From the NCBI RefSeq assembly GCF_003002875.1, contig NZ_PVTH01000001.1, forward strand, positions 248,001 to 312,000: a stretch of DNA of 64,000 nucleotides. The letters run 5' to 3'. Numbering within the stretch: the stretch's first letter is position 1; every line of letters starts with the position of its first letter. The stretch comes from Arcticibacter pallidicorallinus (lineage in GTDB: Bacteria; Bacteroidota; Bacteroidia; Sphingobacteriales; Sphingobacteriaceae). The notes under the pieces were generated by a model. That model had not been told where the DNA came from. It made no database searches and saw only the letters and a program-made list of their open reading frames with translations. The translations under genes and the position numbers were made by a program. This document shows, one piece after another, positions 9,124 to 19,700 of the stretch.

Positions 9124-9672
9124 ATGACCAGAAGACTTTACGTTTTGACCCTATTGATTGCCGCGCTCCTTTCTTCATGTAAAAAAAGCGATTTCGAATA
9201 TGAGAACAGTTTTGAAAAAAGTCATCGCGCCTGGCTCGACTACAAAAAAGCAAGCGATAACTCCTATTCCTATACCGTGACAGGTGGCAGCTGGACAGGT
9301 ATATCCTGGGAAACTAACCTGCTCGTTTTCAAGGGAGAGGTTATCTCACGCCGCTTTCGATATACCCGTGTCGACGACCTTATTAAGAAAAATATTCCCG
9401 CAGAACAACTGGAATGGGCGGAGATGGAAGGCGAGCTTAACTCACATCAGACGACACCTGCCGCAGAGGTCATCACAGTGGATGAGGTATATAAGCGGGC
9501 AAAAAGCGACTGGCTGAAAAAGCGGGAAGGGGTCAAAGTGATTTTCGAGGCCAACAACAACGGGTTGATATCTTCCTGTGGATATATCCCTGATGGCTGT
9601 CAGGATGACTGCTTCTCCGGAATAACCATTTCGAAGATAGAACCTGTTGCGGTTCTATTCGGCCCGCATTAG
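9124..9672 (+). CDS. Hypothetical lipoprotein
   Basis: 182 residues with a lipoprotein signal (LLIAALLSSCKK, Cys at about 19). The mature part has SHRAWLDYKKASDNSYSYTV near the N-terminus and a Cys-rich tail (SSCGYIPDGCQDDC) that could form disulfides. The start WxxYxxxxxxxYxYTV resembles DUF6174-type lipoproteins, but I am not certain. It is downstream of the AraC gene by 57 bp and upstream of the glycosyltransferases by 42 bp. Function unknown. Confidence 0.65.
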   Translation: MTRRLYVLTLLIAALLSSCKKSDFEYENSFEKSHRAWLDYKKASDNSYSYTVTGGSWTGISWETNLLVFKGEVISRRFRYTRVDDLIKKNIPAEQLEWAEMEGELNSHQTTPAAEVITVDEVYKRAKSDWLKKREGVKVIFEANNNGLISSCGYIPDGCQDDCFSGITISKIEPVAVLFGPH

Positions 9673-9714
9673 AAACAATTTCGCCCTACGATTGTATTAT
9701 AAGCAAATCGTTCA

Positions 9715-11997
9715 TTGATGAAAATTGCTTACATATCAACTTACCCCCCAAGGGAATGCGGCCTCGCTACGTTTAATCAGAATCTCATTCAGGCTATATC
9801 CTCCAACCAGAAAGAAAACGTATCAACAAAAAACGGGTACGTCATCGCACTAAATGATTCCGAAAGTCTTGATGAATACAACTATCCCGAAGAAGTAAAA
9901 GTAATTATCAGACAACAGCATATCGAAGATTATAATCAGGCTGCTGAGTATATCAATAAAGGCGATACAGACTGTTGTATCCTGCAGCATGAATTTGGAA
10001 TCTTCGGCGGAGATTGCGGAGTATATGTACTTCCCTTCATTAAGAAGATTGATAAACCCATCATCTCCATCTTCCACACGGTACTGAAAAGTCCCTCATA
10101 TCTGCAAAAAATGATCATCCAGGAAATTGCGCGGGTATCCGCCAAGGTTGTGGTGATGGGCAGATGCGCCGTCGGATTTCTTAAAGACATCTATGACGTG
10201 CCGGAGGAAAAAATAGAATTTATAGAGCACGGTGTACCCGACCTGGAAGCTCCTGTGCTAAATCAGGTAAAGGCCTCGCCCATGTTCGCTGGCAGGAAAG
10301 TGCTGCTCACATTCGGCTTGTTGAGCAGGAACAAAGGTCTGGAAACGGTGGTCAGGGCGTTGCCCGCAATAGCGGCCGTTCATCCCGAGATACTGTACGT
10401 CATCCTTGGAAACACACATCCCGGAATCCGAAAGAGCTCAGGTGAAGAGTATCGCGAATCGCTGATCAGTCTGGCCGAGGAACTTGGTGTGAGGGATAAT
10501 CTGGCCTTCATCAACAAGTTTGTGACTGAAGAAGACCTCATTCAATATCTTACCGCCACCGATATATATGTAACACCTTATCTGAATGAAGCGCAAATCA
10601 CCAGCGGTACCCTGTCTTACGCCGTGGGTGCCGGTGCAGCAGTCCTTTCTACGCCTTACTGGCATGCAACCGAGCTGCTGGATGAGGACCGCGGACGTTT
10701 GTTCAATTTCAAAGACCATACCCGGCTTTCTGATCTCGTACTTGAACTCCTGGAAGATCCGGAAAAGCTTAAAGCCATAAAGAGCAATGCCTACAACTAT
10801 GGTCTGGGACTAAGATGGCCGGTTATCGGAAAAAGATACATCTCCATCGCGAAAGATGCTATCGAGAATCCTGATCTGAGTGATAAGATATTCAGTCAGA
10901 TTATGGATGCAGAAGTGCTGCCTCCGTTTAGCTTGAAATACATAAAACTGCTTACAGACAGTACGGGTATTATTCAGCATGCCAAATACGGAATTCCGAA
11001 CTGGAAAGAGGGCTATTGTCTCGATGATAATGCCAGAGCGCTTGTCATGGCCTTGATGTCTTACCAGCTCGACGGCAATGAGGATGCATTAAAATTGATG
11101 AATCCTTACATGAGCTTTATTCATTACATGCAGAATGAAGATGGCAGCTTCAGAAACTTTCTGAGTTACGGAAGGGAGTACCTGGATGAGCTTGGCTCCG
11201 AAGATGCATTTGGACGGGCTGTTTGGGCCCTGGGATACCTGGTGCGCTACTCTCCCGGTAACAGTTATGCGGAGTTTGGCGAAGAATTGCTCTGGAAAGC
11301 ACTACCTCAGGCAGAAAACCTGAGATACCTGAGAGGGATCGCCAATTCCATCATTGGTATCTGCCATTATCTGAAAACGCATTCATCCGATAAGGAGATG
11401 ATGAAGGTAATGCTCAGTCTCACAAAGAAATTAACCGACGCTTACGATACTACAAGCGGAGAAAACTGGCACTGGTTTGAAAATTACCTGACCTACGACA
11501 ATGCCATACTTCCCCTTGCATTATATCATTCTGCCGAAATAACCGCTGATAAGAAGGTACTGGAGATCGCTATAAAGACGACGGACTTCCTTGAACTCCA
11601 TACGGTAAACGATAAATATCTCAACCCGATCGGCAACGACGGCTGGTATTTCAGAGAAGGAGAGAAACCTTTAAATGATCAGCAGGCCATCGAAACCATG
11701 GCTATGGTGCTGATGTATTCACAGGCATTTTCCGTCACCGGAAAAGAAGAGTACATGAAAAAAATGACCCTGAGCTACCTATGGTTCCTGGGTGAGAATT
11801 CATTACGTACCCCGCTTTACGATCAGGAGACCGGCGGCTGCTGCGATGGTTTGCAGATGCATGGCGTCAACCGTAATCAGGGTGCCGAAAGTACGCTGGC
11901 CTATCTCATCTCACATCTCAGCGTGATGCTGGCCTTTAAACAAAACTATAAAAACAGCCAGGATGTCGGCAAGCTAGAGAAAGTGATGTTGAAATGA
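9715..11997 (+). CDS. Glycosyltransferase (GT4-like) fused to a C-terminal glycosidase-like helical domain
   Basis: 760 residues, about twice a normal GT4 enzyme. Residues 1-390 are GT-B: MKIAYISTYPPRECGLATF at the N-terminus, LLTFGLLSRNKGLETVV as the start of the nucleotide-sugar half, then ITSGTLSYAVGAGAAVLSTPYWHATEL in place of the usual EPFGL block, so the first Glu of the EX7E motif is not obvious. Residues 400-760 are helical with repeated motifs such as YCLDDNARALVMAL and WHWFENYLTYDNAILPLAL, like an alpha/alpha toroid. It overlaps the next GT gene by 4 bp and lies opposite a GH130 gene. Role inferred: oligosaccharide synthesis, probably mannose-based. Confidence 0.8.
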   Translation: MMKIAYISTYPPRECGLATFNQNLIQAISSNQKENVSTKNGYVIALNDSESLDEYNYPEEVKVIIRQQHIEDYNQAAEYINKGDTDCCILQHEFGIFGGDCGVYVLPFIKKIDKPIISIFHTVLKSPSYLQKMIIQEIARVSAKVVVMGRCAVGFLKDIYDVPEEKIEFIEHGVPDLEAPVLNQVKASPMFAGRKVLLTFGLLSRNKGLETVVRALPAIAAVHPEILYVILGNTHPGIRKSSGEEYRESLISLAEELGVRDNLAFINKFVTEEDLIQYLTATDIYVTPYLNEAQITSGTLSYAVGAGAAVLSTPYWHATELLDEDRGRLFNFKDHTRLSDLVLELLEDPEKLKAIKSNAYNYGLGLRWPVIGKRYISIAKDAIENPDLSDKIFSQIMDAEVLPPFSLKYIKLLTDSTGIIQHAKYGIPNWKEGYCLDDNARALVMALMSYQLDGNEDALKLMNPYMSFIHYMQNEDGSFRNFLSYGREYLDELGSEDAFGRAVWALGYLVRYSPGNSYAEFGEELLWKALPQAENLRYLRGIANSIIGICHYLKTHSSDKEMMKVMLSLTKKLTDAYDTTSGENWHWFENYLTYDNAILPLALYHSAEITADKKVLEIAIKTTDFLELHTVNDKYLNPIGNDGWYFREGEKPLNDQQAIETMAMVLMYSQAFSVTGKEEYMKKMTLSYLWFLGENSLRTPLYDQETGGCCDGLQMHGVNRNQGAESTLAYLISHLSVMLAFKQNYKNSQDVGKLEKVMLK

Positions 11998-13004
11998 AGA
12001 TAGCTGTACTTGCTCCGGTAGCCTGGAGAACCCCACCAAGACATTATGGGCCCTGGGAACAGGTTTCTTCTAATATCGCCGAGGGCCTGCTGAAAGAAGG
12101 CTTCGATGTAACCTTGTTCGCAACGGGAGATTCTCTTACCGATGGGAGCCTGGAATGGGTAACTGAAAGGGGTTATGAAGAAGATAAAGGCGTCGATGCC
12201 AAGGTGGTAGAATGCCTGCACATCAGCCATTTGATGGAGCGTGCAGATCAGTTCGATCTCATACACAACAACTTCGACTTTCTGCCTCTCACATATTCAT
12301 CCCTGGTGAAAACCCCTTTTCTAACCACGATACACGGGTTTTCGTCTGAAAAAATAGTCCCTGTTTACAAGAAATATAACCGCTCTACCAGCTATGTATC
12401 CATCAGCAATGCCAACCGGCATGCTGATCTGGATTATCTGGGTACAGTTTATAACGGTCTGCAAACCGAACAATTCTCATTCAACGCTCATCCGGAAGAT
12501 TACCTGCTTTTTTTTGGCAGGATTCATCCCGACAAGGGAACAGCAGAGGCGATACAGATTGCGCAAAGATCTAACCGCCGACTCATTATAGCCGGGATCA
12601 TTCAGGATGCTGAATATTTCAGGGAGAGGGTGGAGCCATTCCTCAGCGATACCATTGTATTTGTTGGGGATGCCGGTCCGGAAAAACGCAACGACCTGCT
12701 GGGTAAAGCGTCAGCCCTGCTGCATCCGATCAGTTTTGAAGAGCCTTTCGGATTAAGCGTTGCCGAATCGATGCTTTGTGGCACTCCCGTAATAGCCTTC
12801 AACCGGGGTTCCATGCCTGAACTGATCAGACATGGAGAAACCGGATTTCTTGTCGCTTCACCAGACGAAGCCGTTGAAGCGGTAGAATTGCTCAATGATA
12901 TCAGCCGGCAAGAATGCCGTGACTGGTCGTTTAGTCAATTCTCTAAAGAAAAGATGGTCAAAGACTATATACTGCTTTATCGAAAAATCCTATCCGGCTT
13001 TTGA
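11994..13004 (+). CDS. Glycosyltransferase family 4 protein
   Basis: 336 residues, a GT-B glycosyltransferase. The N-terminal half has PPRHYGPWEQVSSNIAEGL, typical for GT4 acceptors, and LIHNNFDFLPL. The C-terminal half has YLLFFGRIHPDKGTAEAI and the conserved EX7E block FEEPFGLSVAESMLCGTPVIAF (split here: catalytic region about residues 248-268), followed by GSMPELI. No membrane segment. It starts inside the preceding GT gene (ATGA overlap), so the two are translationally coupled. Its 3' end overlaps the convergent GH130 gene by 15 bp. Sugar donor and acceptor unknown. Confidence 0.88.
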   Translation: MKIAVLAPVAWRTPPRHYGPWEQVSSNIAEGLLKEGFDVTLFATGDSLTDGSLEWVTERGYEEDKGVDAKVVECLHISHLMERADQFDLIHNNFDFLPLTYSSLVKTPFLTTIHGFSSEKIVPVYKKYNRSTSYVSISNANRHADLDYLGTVYNGLQTEQFSFNAHPEDYLLFFGRIHPDKGTAEAIQIAQRSNRRLIIAGIIQDAEYFRERVEPFLSDTIVFVGDAGPEKRNDLLGKASALLHPISFEEPFGLSVAESMLCGTPVIAFNRGSMPELIRHGETGFLVASPDEAVEAVELLNDISRQECRDWSFSQFSKEKMVKDYILLYRKILSGF

Positions 13005-14462
13005 GTCGCTGATGATTTTTTCAATTAAGGCATTTACATTAACAGAAGCGAAGGCCGATCCGTAGTCAGACAATCCGTAAGGGAATATCAGTTCGCCGTT
13101 ATTGATGATAGCACCGCAGGAATAAACAACATTTGGCACATATCCTTCGCGCTCATCATGATTAGGAGCCAGCAAAGGATGCTTCAATCGGCCGATCTCA
13201 ACCGAAGGGTCGTCCAGTTGAAGCAAGCTTGCTCCCAGGCAGTATTTCCTCATCGGGCCCACGCCGTGCGTGATCACCAGCCAGCCATGTTCGGTTTCCA
13301 ATGGAGATCCGCAATTGCCTATCTGTGTGAATTCCCATGAATGCTGAGGCTGCTGCAGCATTTGAGGCTCCTCCCAGAAATTAATATCATGCGAGTACAT
13401 GATGTAATTATTCCATCCGTCAATTCGCGACAGCATAGCGTATTTGCCATTAATCTTACGGGGGAACAGCGCAAGGTTTTTATTCTGAGCGCCTGCGCCA
13501 TGCAGAGGTCTCATTTTGAAGTTGTAAAAGTCCGACGTCTGCAGCAGTTTAGGCATGATCATAGATCCATCGTATGCCGTATAAGTGGCGTAATATATTG
13601 CACTTCCGCTATCATTTACAAATTTTACAAAGCGTGCGTCTTCAATGCCTTTGCGTTCCAGCTCCGAAATAGGAAATATCACCCGGTCAGACAGGTCGGT
13701 GTCCAGTGAAAACGTAATCTCGTTATAAGAGTCAGACAGCCAGAGGATTTTTTCATACGCCAGCTTCTTCAGATCATCGGTCTCCAGACGCTGTGAGTCG
13801 AGTACAATTCTTCTGAGGGCAACATAGTCAAACTCTTCGTTTAACTTGTCCGACAGCTCTCCCAGGATGGTTGCGTCAATACGCGAAACTGCCGCCTTTT
13901 CAAAAAACAGCTCCTTCTTATAAACAGCACTTCTTATAATCTCTGCTTCATCTACGTAATTTCCCACCGGCAATACCTGGATGTTCTGATTACTGTCGAT
14001 AATCGCTTTCCTGAACGCGATGGAAGATATATGGCCCTCACCTACAGCCCTGAAACTGATGATTAGTCGCTTTTGACCTTCCTCCAGATCAGACTGGTCG
14101 GGGTCTTCCACGATAGACGGGTTGAAAAATGCAGCCGACTCAATGGAATATTCATGCGTAAAATAGGCGCCCAGCAGCAAACGTCTGTTTTGCTGCAGCT
14201 CATCAAAGTCGAGGCCCATTCCCACGACAATGGGTTTGAGTCTGTTGCAGTGGCGGTACCATACCTTGGTTATATTTCTGTGCCTGCGGGAGTATTCTTG
14301 CAAAAGAGGAGAAAGGATCGCGAAAACCTCATCCTCGCTAAGATTCATGACTCGTTGTACGACATCCCTCGCACGCACTTCTCCATTGAAAAAGAAGCGT
14401 GCGATCACGCGTTTAGAATCCGGATAAACTTTAATTTGATGTCTTTTTATAGGAATGCGCAT
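12990..14462 (-). CDS. GH130-family glycosidase/phosphorylase
   Basis: 490 residues. The region 115-490 matches the GH130 five-bladed propeller: SAAFFNPSIVEDPDQ, then ISFRAVGEGHISSIAFR, SRIDGWNNYIMYS, TQIGNCGSPLETEHGWLVITHGVG and VVYSCGAIINNGELIFPYG. GH130 members cleave or phosphorolyse beta-mannosides, mainly beta-1,2- and beta-1,4-linked. The N-terminal 115 residues are extra compared with short phosphorylases and seem typical of the longer subgroup found beside GT genes. No signal peptide, so cytosolic. It converges with the GT4 gene with a 15-bp overlap. Whether it is a hydrolase or phosphorylase cannot be decided here. Confidence 0.85.
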   Translation of the reverse strand: MRIPIKRHQIKVYPDSKRVIARFFFNGEVRARDVVQRVMNLSEDEVFAILSPLLQEYSRRHRNITKVWYRHCNRLKPIVVGMGLDFDELQQNRRLLLGAYFTHEYSIESAAFFNPSIVEDPDQSDLEEGQKRLIISFRAVGEGHISSIAFRKAIIDSNQNIQVLPVGNYVDEAEIIRSAVYKKELFFEKAAVSRIDATILGELSDKLNEEFDYVALRRIVLDSQRLETDDLKKLAYEKILWLSDSYNEITFSLDTDLSDRVIFPISELERKGIEDARFVKFVNDSGSAIYYATYTAYDGSMIMPKLLQTSDFYNFKMRPLHGAGAQNKNLALFPRKINGKYAMLSRIDGWNNYIMYSHDINFWEEPQMLQQPQHSWEFTQIGNCGSPLETEHGWLVITHGVGPMRKYCLGASLLQLDDPSVEIGRLKHPLLAPNHDEREGYVPNVVYSCGAIINNGELIFPYGLSDYGSAFASVNVNALIEKIISDSKAG

Positions 14463-14521
14463 AAAAAAATAATGTATTTCTGAAAATGTGATAATAAGGA
14501 AAAGGAAGCTTAAGAAAGAAT

Positions 14522-14713
14522 TTAGTCTGCAGAATTTTCGTCGTCCAAAACAAAATAGACGCTTCCGATATAAATGTCGTTATCTGCAGCAATTTTTATT
14601 CGCATTCTTTCGAGCTCGTTATCGTTGGCGGATGAGCTTTCCGGTAGGGATAAAAAATAAATAACGTTTCCCGTCTCACTGTTAATAAATTTGTAATGCT
14701 TAAGCTTGTCCAT
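14522..14713 (-). CDS. Small hypothetical protein
   Basis: 63 residues, acidic, no signal or membrane segment. It has a beta-rich centre (KFINSETGNVIYFLSL) and a C-terminus YIGSVYFVLDDENSAD. The open frame fills the gap between GH130 and the YoaK-like gene and is read in the same direction as GH130, 59 bp upstream of it. I do not recognise it. The composition is protein-like, but a gene this short is supported only by its position and frame. Confidence 0.5.
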   Translation of the reverse strand: MDKLKHYKFINSETGNVIYFLSLPESSSANDNELERMRIKIAADNDIYIGSVYFVLDDENSAD

Positions 14714-14834
14714 AGTTCTATATTTTTGGAGAGAGGGGGGAGTATATCTATAATACAGATAAGAGCGCCGTATAGTTTTTTATTTCCGTTCCGTCTCCGC
14801 AGGTTGCAGCATGTAAAAGCAAATTCTAATAAAT

Positions 14835-15581
14835 ATGTTCAGGCATCATGGTAAAGGTCGCACCTATTTGCACAATCTAAAACTGGCTTCTCTTCTTTCC
14901 TGCGTGGCCGGTATTGTCAATATCACCGGTGTGCTTTCCTTAGGCACACTGACCACAAATGTTACGGGTCATTTCGCCTTTTTTTCTGAATCGTTCTTTC
15001 TCAAGGACTATAGAATGGCCTGCATTTATCTGATTTATACCTTGCTTTTTCTTTTGGGAGCTTTTGTTTCCAACACGCTTTTGGAACTGGCATTAAAATA
15101 CAGGCCTGATACTTCCTATATGTTTCCCATAGCCTTAGAAATCGGCGTGCTTTTCCTGGTAGCTTGCTCTAACCTACTGGGATTTAATCATTGGGCAATG
15201 AGTTCCGTGATCCTCTCATGCGCCCTGCTTTTTGCCATGGGACTTCAAAATGCACTGGTAACAACCGTATCCAGGTCAGTCGTAAGGACAACCCATCTGA
15301 CCGGCTTATTCACCGATCTGGGTATTGAATTGTCACAATTATTCTTTTACAAAGGGCCTGCCGAACGAAAGAAGCTTCATAAAGCGATATCCTTAAAGGG
15401 GGCCATTATCGGCTGTTTTTTCTCAGGAGGATTAATCGGAGGATTTACTTTTCTGCTTATCGGACAGATTACGCTGTTTATCCCTATCGGAATCCTGTTT
15501 TTTAGTTTGTGGTATGATAGGTTGCTGCTCCGCTTTTATCATGTAAAAAGAAAGCTGAGACACCATCCAGCCCACAAATAG
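14835..15581 (+). CDS. YoaK/DUF1275 family membrane protein
   Basis: 248 residues with six hydrophobic segments: about 18-38, 52-76, 90-108, 114-136, 180-202 and 205-222. Family marks are the N-terminal CVAGIVNITGVLSLGTLTTNVTGH and the central AMGLQNALVTTVSRSVVRTTHLTGLFTD, which together identify the UPF0700/DUF1275 (YoaK) family. Function in the family is unknown. It ends in a basic tail (KRKLRHHPAHK). It is flanked by the small hypothetical gene and a convergent AraC gene, with no obvious functional link. Confidence 0.88.
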   Translation: MFRHHGKGRTYLHNLKLASLLSCVAGIVNITGVLSLGTLTTNVTGHFAFFSESFFLKDYRMACIYLIYTLLFLLGAFVSNTLLELALKYRPDTSYMFPIALEIGVLFLVACSNLLGFNHWAMSSVILSCALLFAMGLQNALVTTVSRSVVRTTHLTGLFTDLGIELSQLFFYKGPAERKKLHKAISLKGAIIGCFFSGGLIGGFTFLLIGQITLFIPIGILFFSLWYDRLLLRFYHVKRKLRHHPAHK

Positions 15582-15664
15582 AAAAGAAACCGATCCGTCC
15601 TCCCTGTTATCTCGCCGTCATATTTCTTGACAAAAGTAACAGGCTCATCCTGACAGCCCCCCTC

Positions 15665-16552
15665 TCAATTCATTTTATTCTGATTACGGTAATGCACCGG
15701 AGAAACCCCCATGAGCTTCTTGAAAAAGCGCGAGAAATAGAAAGGGTCTCCAAAGCCCAGTTCGCGGCAGATCTCTTTAATGCTCTTGTCCGTAAAATAC
15801 AGGTACTGACAGGCTGATTGCACCTTAATCTCCATGAAATACTGGTTGGGAGAGCTTCCCGTCTTCGCGCGGAAAAGCCTGGAGTAATGCGTAACCGAGA
15901 GATTTTGCTGAGAAGCCAGTTCCTGAACCGAATACAGGGCACGCGGATTCTTTTTCATGAATTGAATAGACCGGCTGATTTTATCCCCCGGAGGCGTTAA
16001 AAGGTCTACTTCACGTGGATACAGCAGGCTGGATATAAATTCCAGGTATTTAATATTGACGATTTCCAGGTTCCGTTCTTCAAAGCTGTTTTCCATCATG
16101 CTGAAGATGCGCTCGAAGTTTTCAATCCTGTTTGCGTCATAAGCGAGGAAAACGGGTTCCTGCTGCAGCTCTGCATACTTTTGAAACAAATGATCAGCAT
16201 ACTCTCCAATAAAATGCAGCCAGTAGATCGTCCATGGATCTACCAGAGAACTCTTGTAGTGATGAGCAAGATCTTTAGGTAAAATCACGAAGTGATTCGG
16301 CCCCAGCTCGACGGTTTTGTCGCCAATGCTGACCGTTCCGGTTCCCGCCGTGCAGTAAAGGAGGATATATTCGCTGCATCCCGACTTCCTTTCCCGGTCA
16401 TGATAGGCCGCATGTGGAAAGTAGCCGCTAGCCACCACATGGAAGCGGCTGATCAGGTCGTTTTTTAAAATATTACGCCTGATGTTGGGTGGCAAGACAA
16501 TCATCTTTTGCCCAACGAAACCGTCTTTAATTTTCTTCTGTGCTGATTTCAT
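15665..16552 (-). CDS. AraC-family regulator of the adjacent polysaccharide utilisation locus
   Basis: 295 residues. The N-terminal half is a cupin sensor (AAYHDRERKSGCSEYILLYCTAGTG, then VELGPNHFVILPKDLAHHY), typical of arabinose-type ligand binding. The C-terminal 100 residues are the double helix-turn-helix (YSVQELASQQNLSVTHYSRLF; IKEICRELGFGDPFYFSRFFKK; MGVSPVHYR). It is divergent from SusC with a 188-bp gap that contains a perfect inverted repeat and a -7 box. Most likely it activates the SusC-SusD-GH2 operon on sensing a sugar released from the substrate. Confidence 0.88.
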   Translation of the reverse strand: MKSAQKKIKDGFVGQKMIVLPPNIRRNILKNDLISRFHVVASGYFPHAAYHDRERKSGCSEYILLYCTAGTGTVSIGDKTVELGPNHFVILPKDLAHHYKSSLVDPWTIYWLHFIGEYADHLFQKYAELQQEPVFLAYDANRIENFERIFSMMENSFEERNLEIVNIKYLEFISSLLYPREVDLLTPPGDKISRSIQFMKKNPRALYSVQELASQQNLSVTHYSRLFRAKTGSSPNQYFMEIKVQSACQYLYFTDKSIKEICRELGFGDPFYFSRFFKKLMGVSPVHYRNQNKMN

Positions 16553-16651
16553 CTGGCGGCATCTTCGTGCGGAGCTAAGATAAAACAGTTTTCGTTTCCT
16601 TTACCTGTAAAATGGTATGATAATCCATTTCTTGAAATGAAAATTCCATTC

Positions 16652-16679
16652 AAAATAATGTGTTGTCACATTATTTTTG
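16652..16679 (+). promoter_or_regulatory. Operator-like inverted repeat overlapping the SusC promoter
   Basis: AAAATAATGTG (16652-16662) and CACATTATTTT (16667-16677) form a perfect 11-bp inverted repeat with a 4-nt centre. TATTTTTG at 16672-16679 fits the Bacteroidota -7 box TAnnTTTG and overlaps the right arm. Transcription would start near 16686, leaving a leader of about 55 nt before the SusC ATG at 16741. The TGTG/CACA core resembles Crp/Fnr-type sites but is more compact. I could not find a good -33 element. Confidence 0.55.
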
Positions 16680-16740
16680 ATATACTAACTGAAACCAGAA
16701 ACCAATCAATTACAACATTCTTTCATAAACGTAAAATCCC

Positions 16741-19700
16741 ATGAAAAGAAAACTAACTTTTAGGTCTTTCATTATACTCATGACCATTCCGGCCATGTGT
16801 CCGCTTTACGGCTATTCGAACAATAATCTGGTCGGAGCGGCAGGCGCGGGTGGCAGGCAGGTGCGGGCTGAGCAACGTTCCGGTGTCCTCCCACAGCAAG
16901 TCGTGGTCGCAGGTACCGTCAGAGATGAAAAGGGCGAGTCACTGCCCGGAGTAAGCGTAAAGATCAAGAACGCTCCGGGAGGTGTCAGCACCGACGTCAA
17001 CGGAAGGTTCAGCATCTCCGTTCCCAATTCCAACAGCACCCTGGTCTTTAGCTATGTCGGCTATACCCCCCTCGAAGTAGCCGTAGGAGGAAGAAGCAGC
17101 CTGAACGTGGTGCTGAAAGAATCTTCCACCGCGCTGACCGAAGTGGTCGTCATCGGTTACGGAACCCAGTCAAAGGGAAATAATACCGGCTCTATCGCCA
17201 AGATCACGTCCGAAAGTATTGAAGAACGCCCCATCGCGAGAATTGAACAGGCTTTGCAGGGACAAATGGCAGGTGTCGCCATCAGGAACACCTCCGGAGC
17301 GCCCGGCAGCGATATCTCCATACGCGTCCGCGGTGCTTCCTCCATTTCCGGAGATGCTACCCCGCTTTATGTGGTCGACGGCGTTCCGCTGGATAATTTA
17401 TCGGGTATTAACCCCGCCGACATTCAGTCCATCGACGTCTTAAAAGATGCCGCTTCTGCCGCCATCTATGGCTCCAGGGGCTCCAACGGGGTTGTACTGG
17501 TAACTACCAAAAGAGGGAAGACCGGCACGCCTGTTATTACCGCGTCGGCATATACTGCCGTATCCAACATCGAAAGAAAAGTAGATGTTCTGGATTCCGA
17601 CCAATGGATAGAGTTCAATCAGAAATGGCTCGACAGACAATGGCAGATTAATAATCCTACCCAGGATCCAAACGCTACACAGGAGCAGCGTATCGCGTAC
17701 GCGCAGAGCCGGGCTCCTCAGGGAACAGTTTACAACACGCGTCAATCACTGGTGCCTATCCGCGCCAGCTACGGGATCTATGACCCTTATTGGGGAACCG
17801 ATGCGCTGGAGCCTATCGACTGGCAGGATGAGCTCTTCCGTTCCGCTCCCAGCAGAGATATTCAGCTGAATGCCTCCGGAGCGACAGAGGCCCTTTCCTA
17901 CGCCATCTCCGCAGGCGTGTTCCAGCAGGATGGGGTGGTTCACGCTTCTTCATTTGACAGGTATTCCCTTCGCGCGAACCTCGATGCGAAGATCAATAAG
18001 TTCATCCGCGTGGGCCTGGTGCTCGCACCCTCTCTCGGCCTGAGGGAAGGAGCGAACGTAGACGGAAAGGATAACGCCGTTTCCCGCTCGCTGAGTTATG
18101 CAGGATGGGCATTAGCGGGCTCAGGAAGAATGGCTGGCGCAGATCCATACAAGTTTTATGGCGAGTGGGGCGCAGGAGCAAATAACGTAAGTCCCTATGT
18201 CCAGGCAGTCTACAACGAACGCCTGAACCGCGATGTGCGGATGAACAGTTCCTTTAATGCCACCATCGATATCGCGAATGGTTTGAATGTCAACGCCCTG
18301 GTTGGCTGGAACTACAGAGGCAACAGAGAGCGTTCCTACAGCCCTACATGGATCCAGGGAACCTGGGATACATCGGTACCGGGCGAAAGGTCTTCTTCCC
18401 GATATACCACCGTGCAGGGACATTCGCTCCTGACTCAGGCCACGATGAACTACGACAAAACCTTTGGCGATCATAACTTCAACGCTTTGCTGGGTATCGC
18501 CCGGGAGACCTATAATCAGGAAAATACCGATCAGGGACTAAGCGGTTTCCCTAACGACAAGACCTGGGTGTTCAACAAAGAGCGGGCAACCACCGTTAAT
18601 TTTAACACCATAGGAGCCTCAGAAAACGCCCTGCTTTCCTACTTCAGCCGGCTGCAATACAACTATAAAAGCAAATACCTGTTCGCCGCCTCCCTTCGTA
18701 GTGACGGTTCATCTAAATTCGGAGAGAAAAACCGCTGGGGCCTATTCCCGGCTCTTTCCGCAGGATGGCGAATTGATCAGGAAGATTTCCTGAGTAGCAT
18801 GGACTGGCTGAGCACCACGAAGCTGAGCGCCAGCTGGGGACAAACAGGAAACGACCGCATCGGTAACTCCACATTCGTTTCGAATATGGCTGCCCTGAAC
18901 TACGTCTTCGGAGATAACCAGGCAATCAGCAACGGATACGTGGTAGGCAATATTTCCAACTCCCTGCTCAGATGGGAAAAAACAGATAGCTATAACCTGG
19001 GTCTTGACCTCGGATTCCTGCGCGATCGCTTCACCTTATCCGCAGCCTACTATTACAAAAAGACCAGCGACCTGCTGCTCAGCGCGCCTGTTTCACTTAC
19101 AACCGGCTTTTCCAATATGATGGACAATATCGGTAACGTGGAAAATAAGGGTTTTGAGCTCGAGCTGAGAACCTTCAATACCGTTGGAGCCTTCAAATGG
19201 AACAGCGGCCTGAACGTAACCATCAACAGAAACAAGATCACCAAGCTGGGTTCAGGCGATGCCGACATCCGTATCGGTCAGGGAAATACCATCATTCAGC
19301 GCGTGGGTCACGCCATCAATTCCTATTATCTGCTCGATGCAGTCGGCGTCTTGCGTGAGGCAGACTTCGACCGCGACGCCAGCGGAACCTGGCTTGCGAA
19401 GGTGCCGGTCTGGTCAGGTCAGAAACCGGGTGACACCAGGTACCGCGATGCAAACGGCGACGGCAGGATCAACGCTTCCGACTATATCGTAGCCGGTAAT
19501 TATCAGCCCGACTTCGAATGGGGATTCACCAACAACTTTAGCTACAAAAGCTTCGACCTGTCCATCCTGCTCCAGGGACGAGTGGGAGGAGATCTTCTTG
19601 CTATCGGTTCAAGAGGCTGGAACAGGCCAACGAACGATCCGAAGTGGTTGTACATGGAGCAATGGCTTACGAAAGCCTACTGGTCAGAAGAAGAGCCGGG

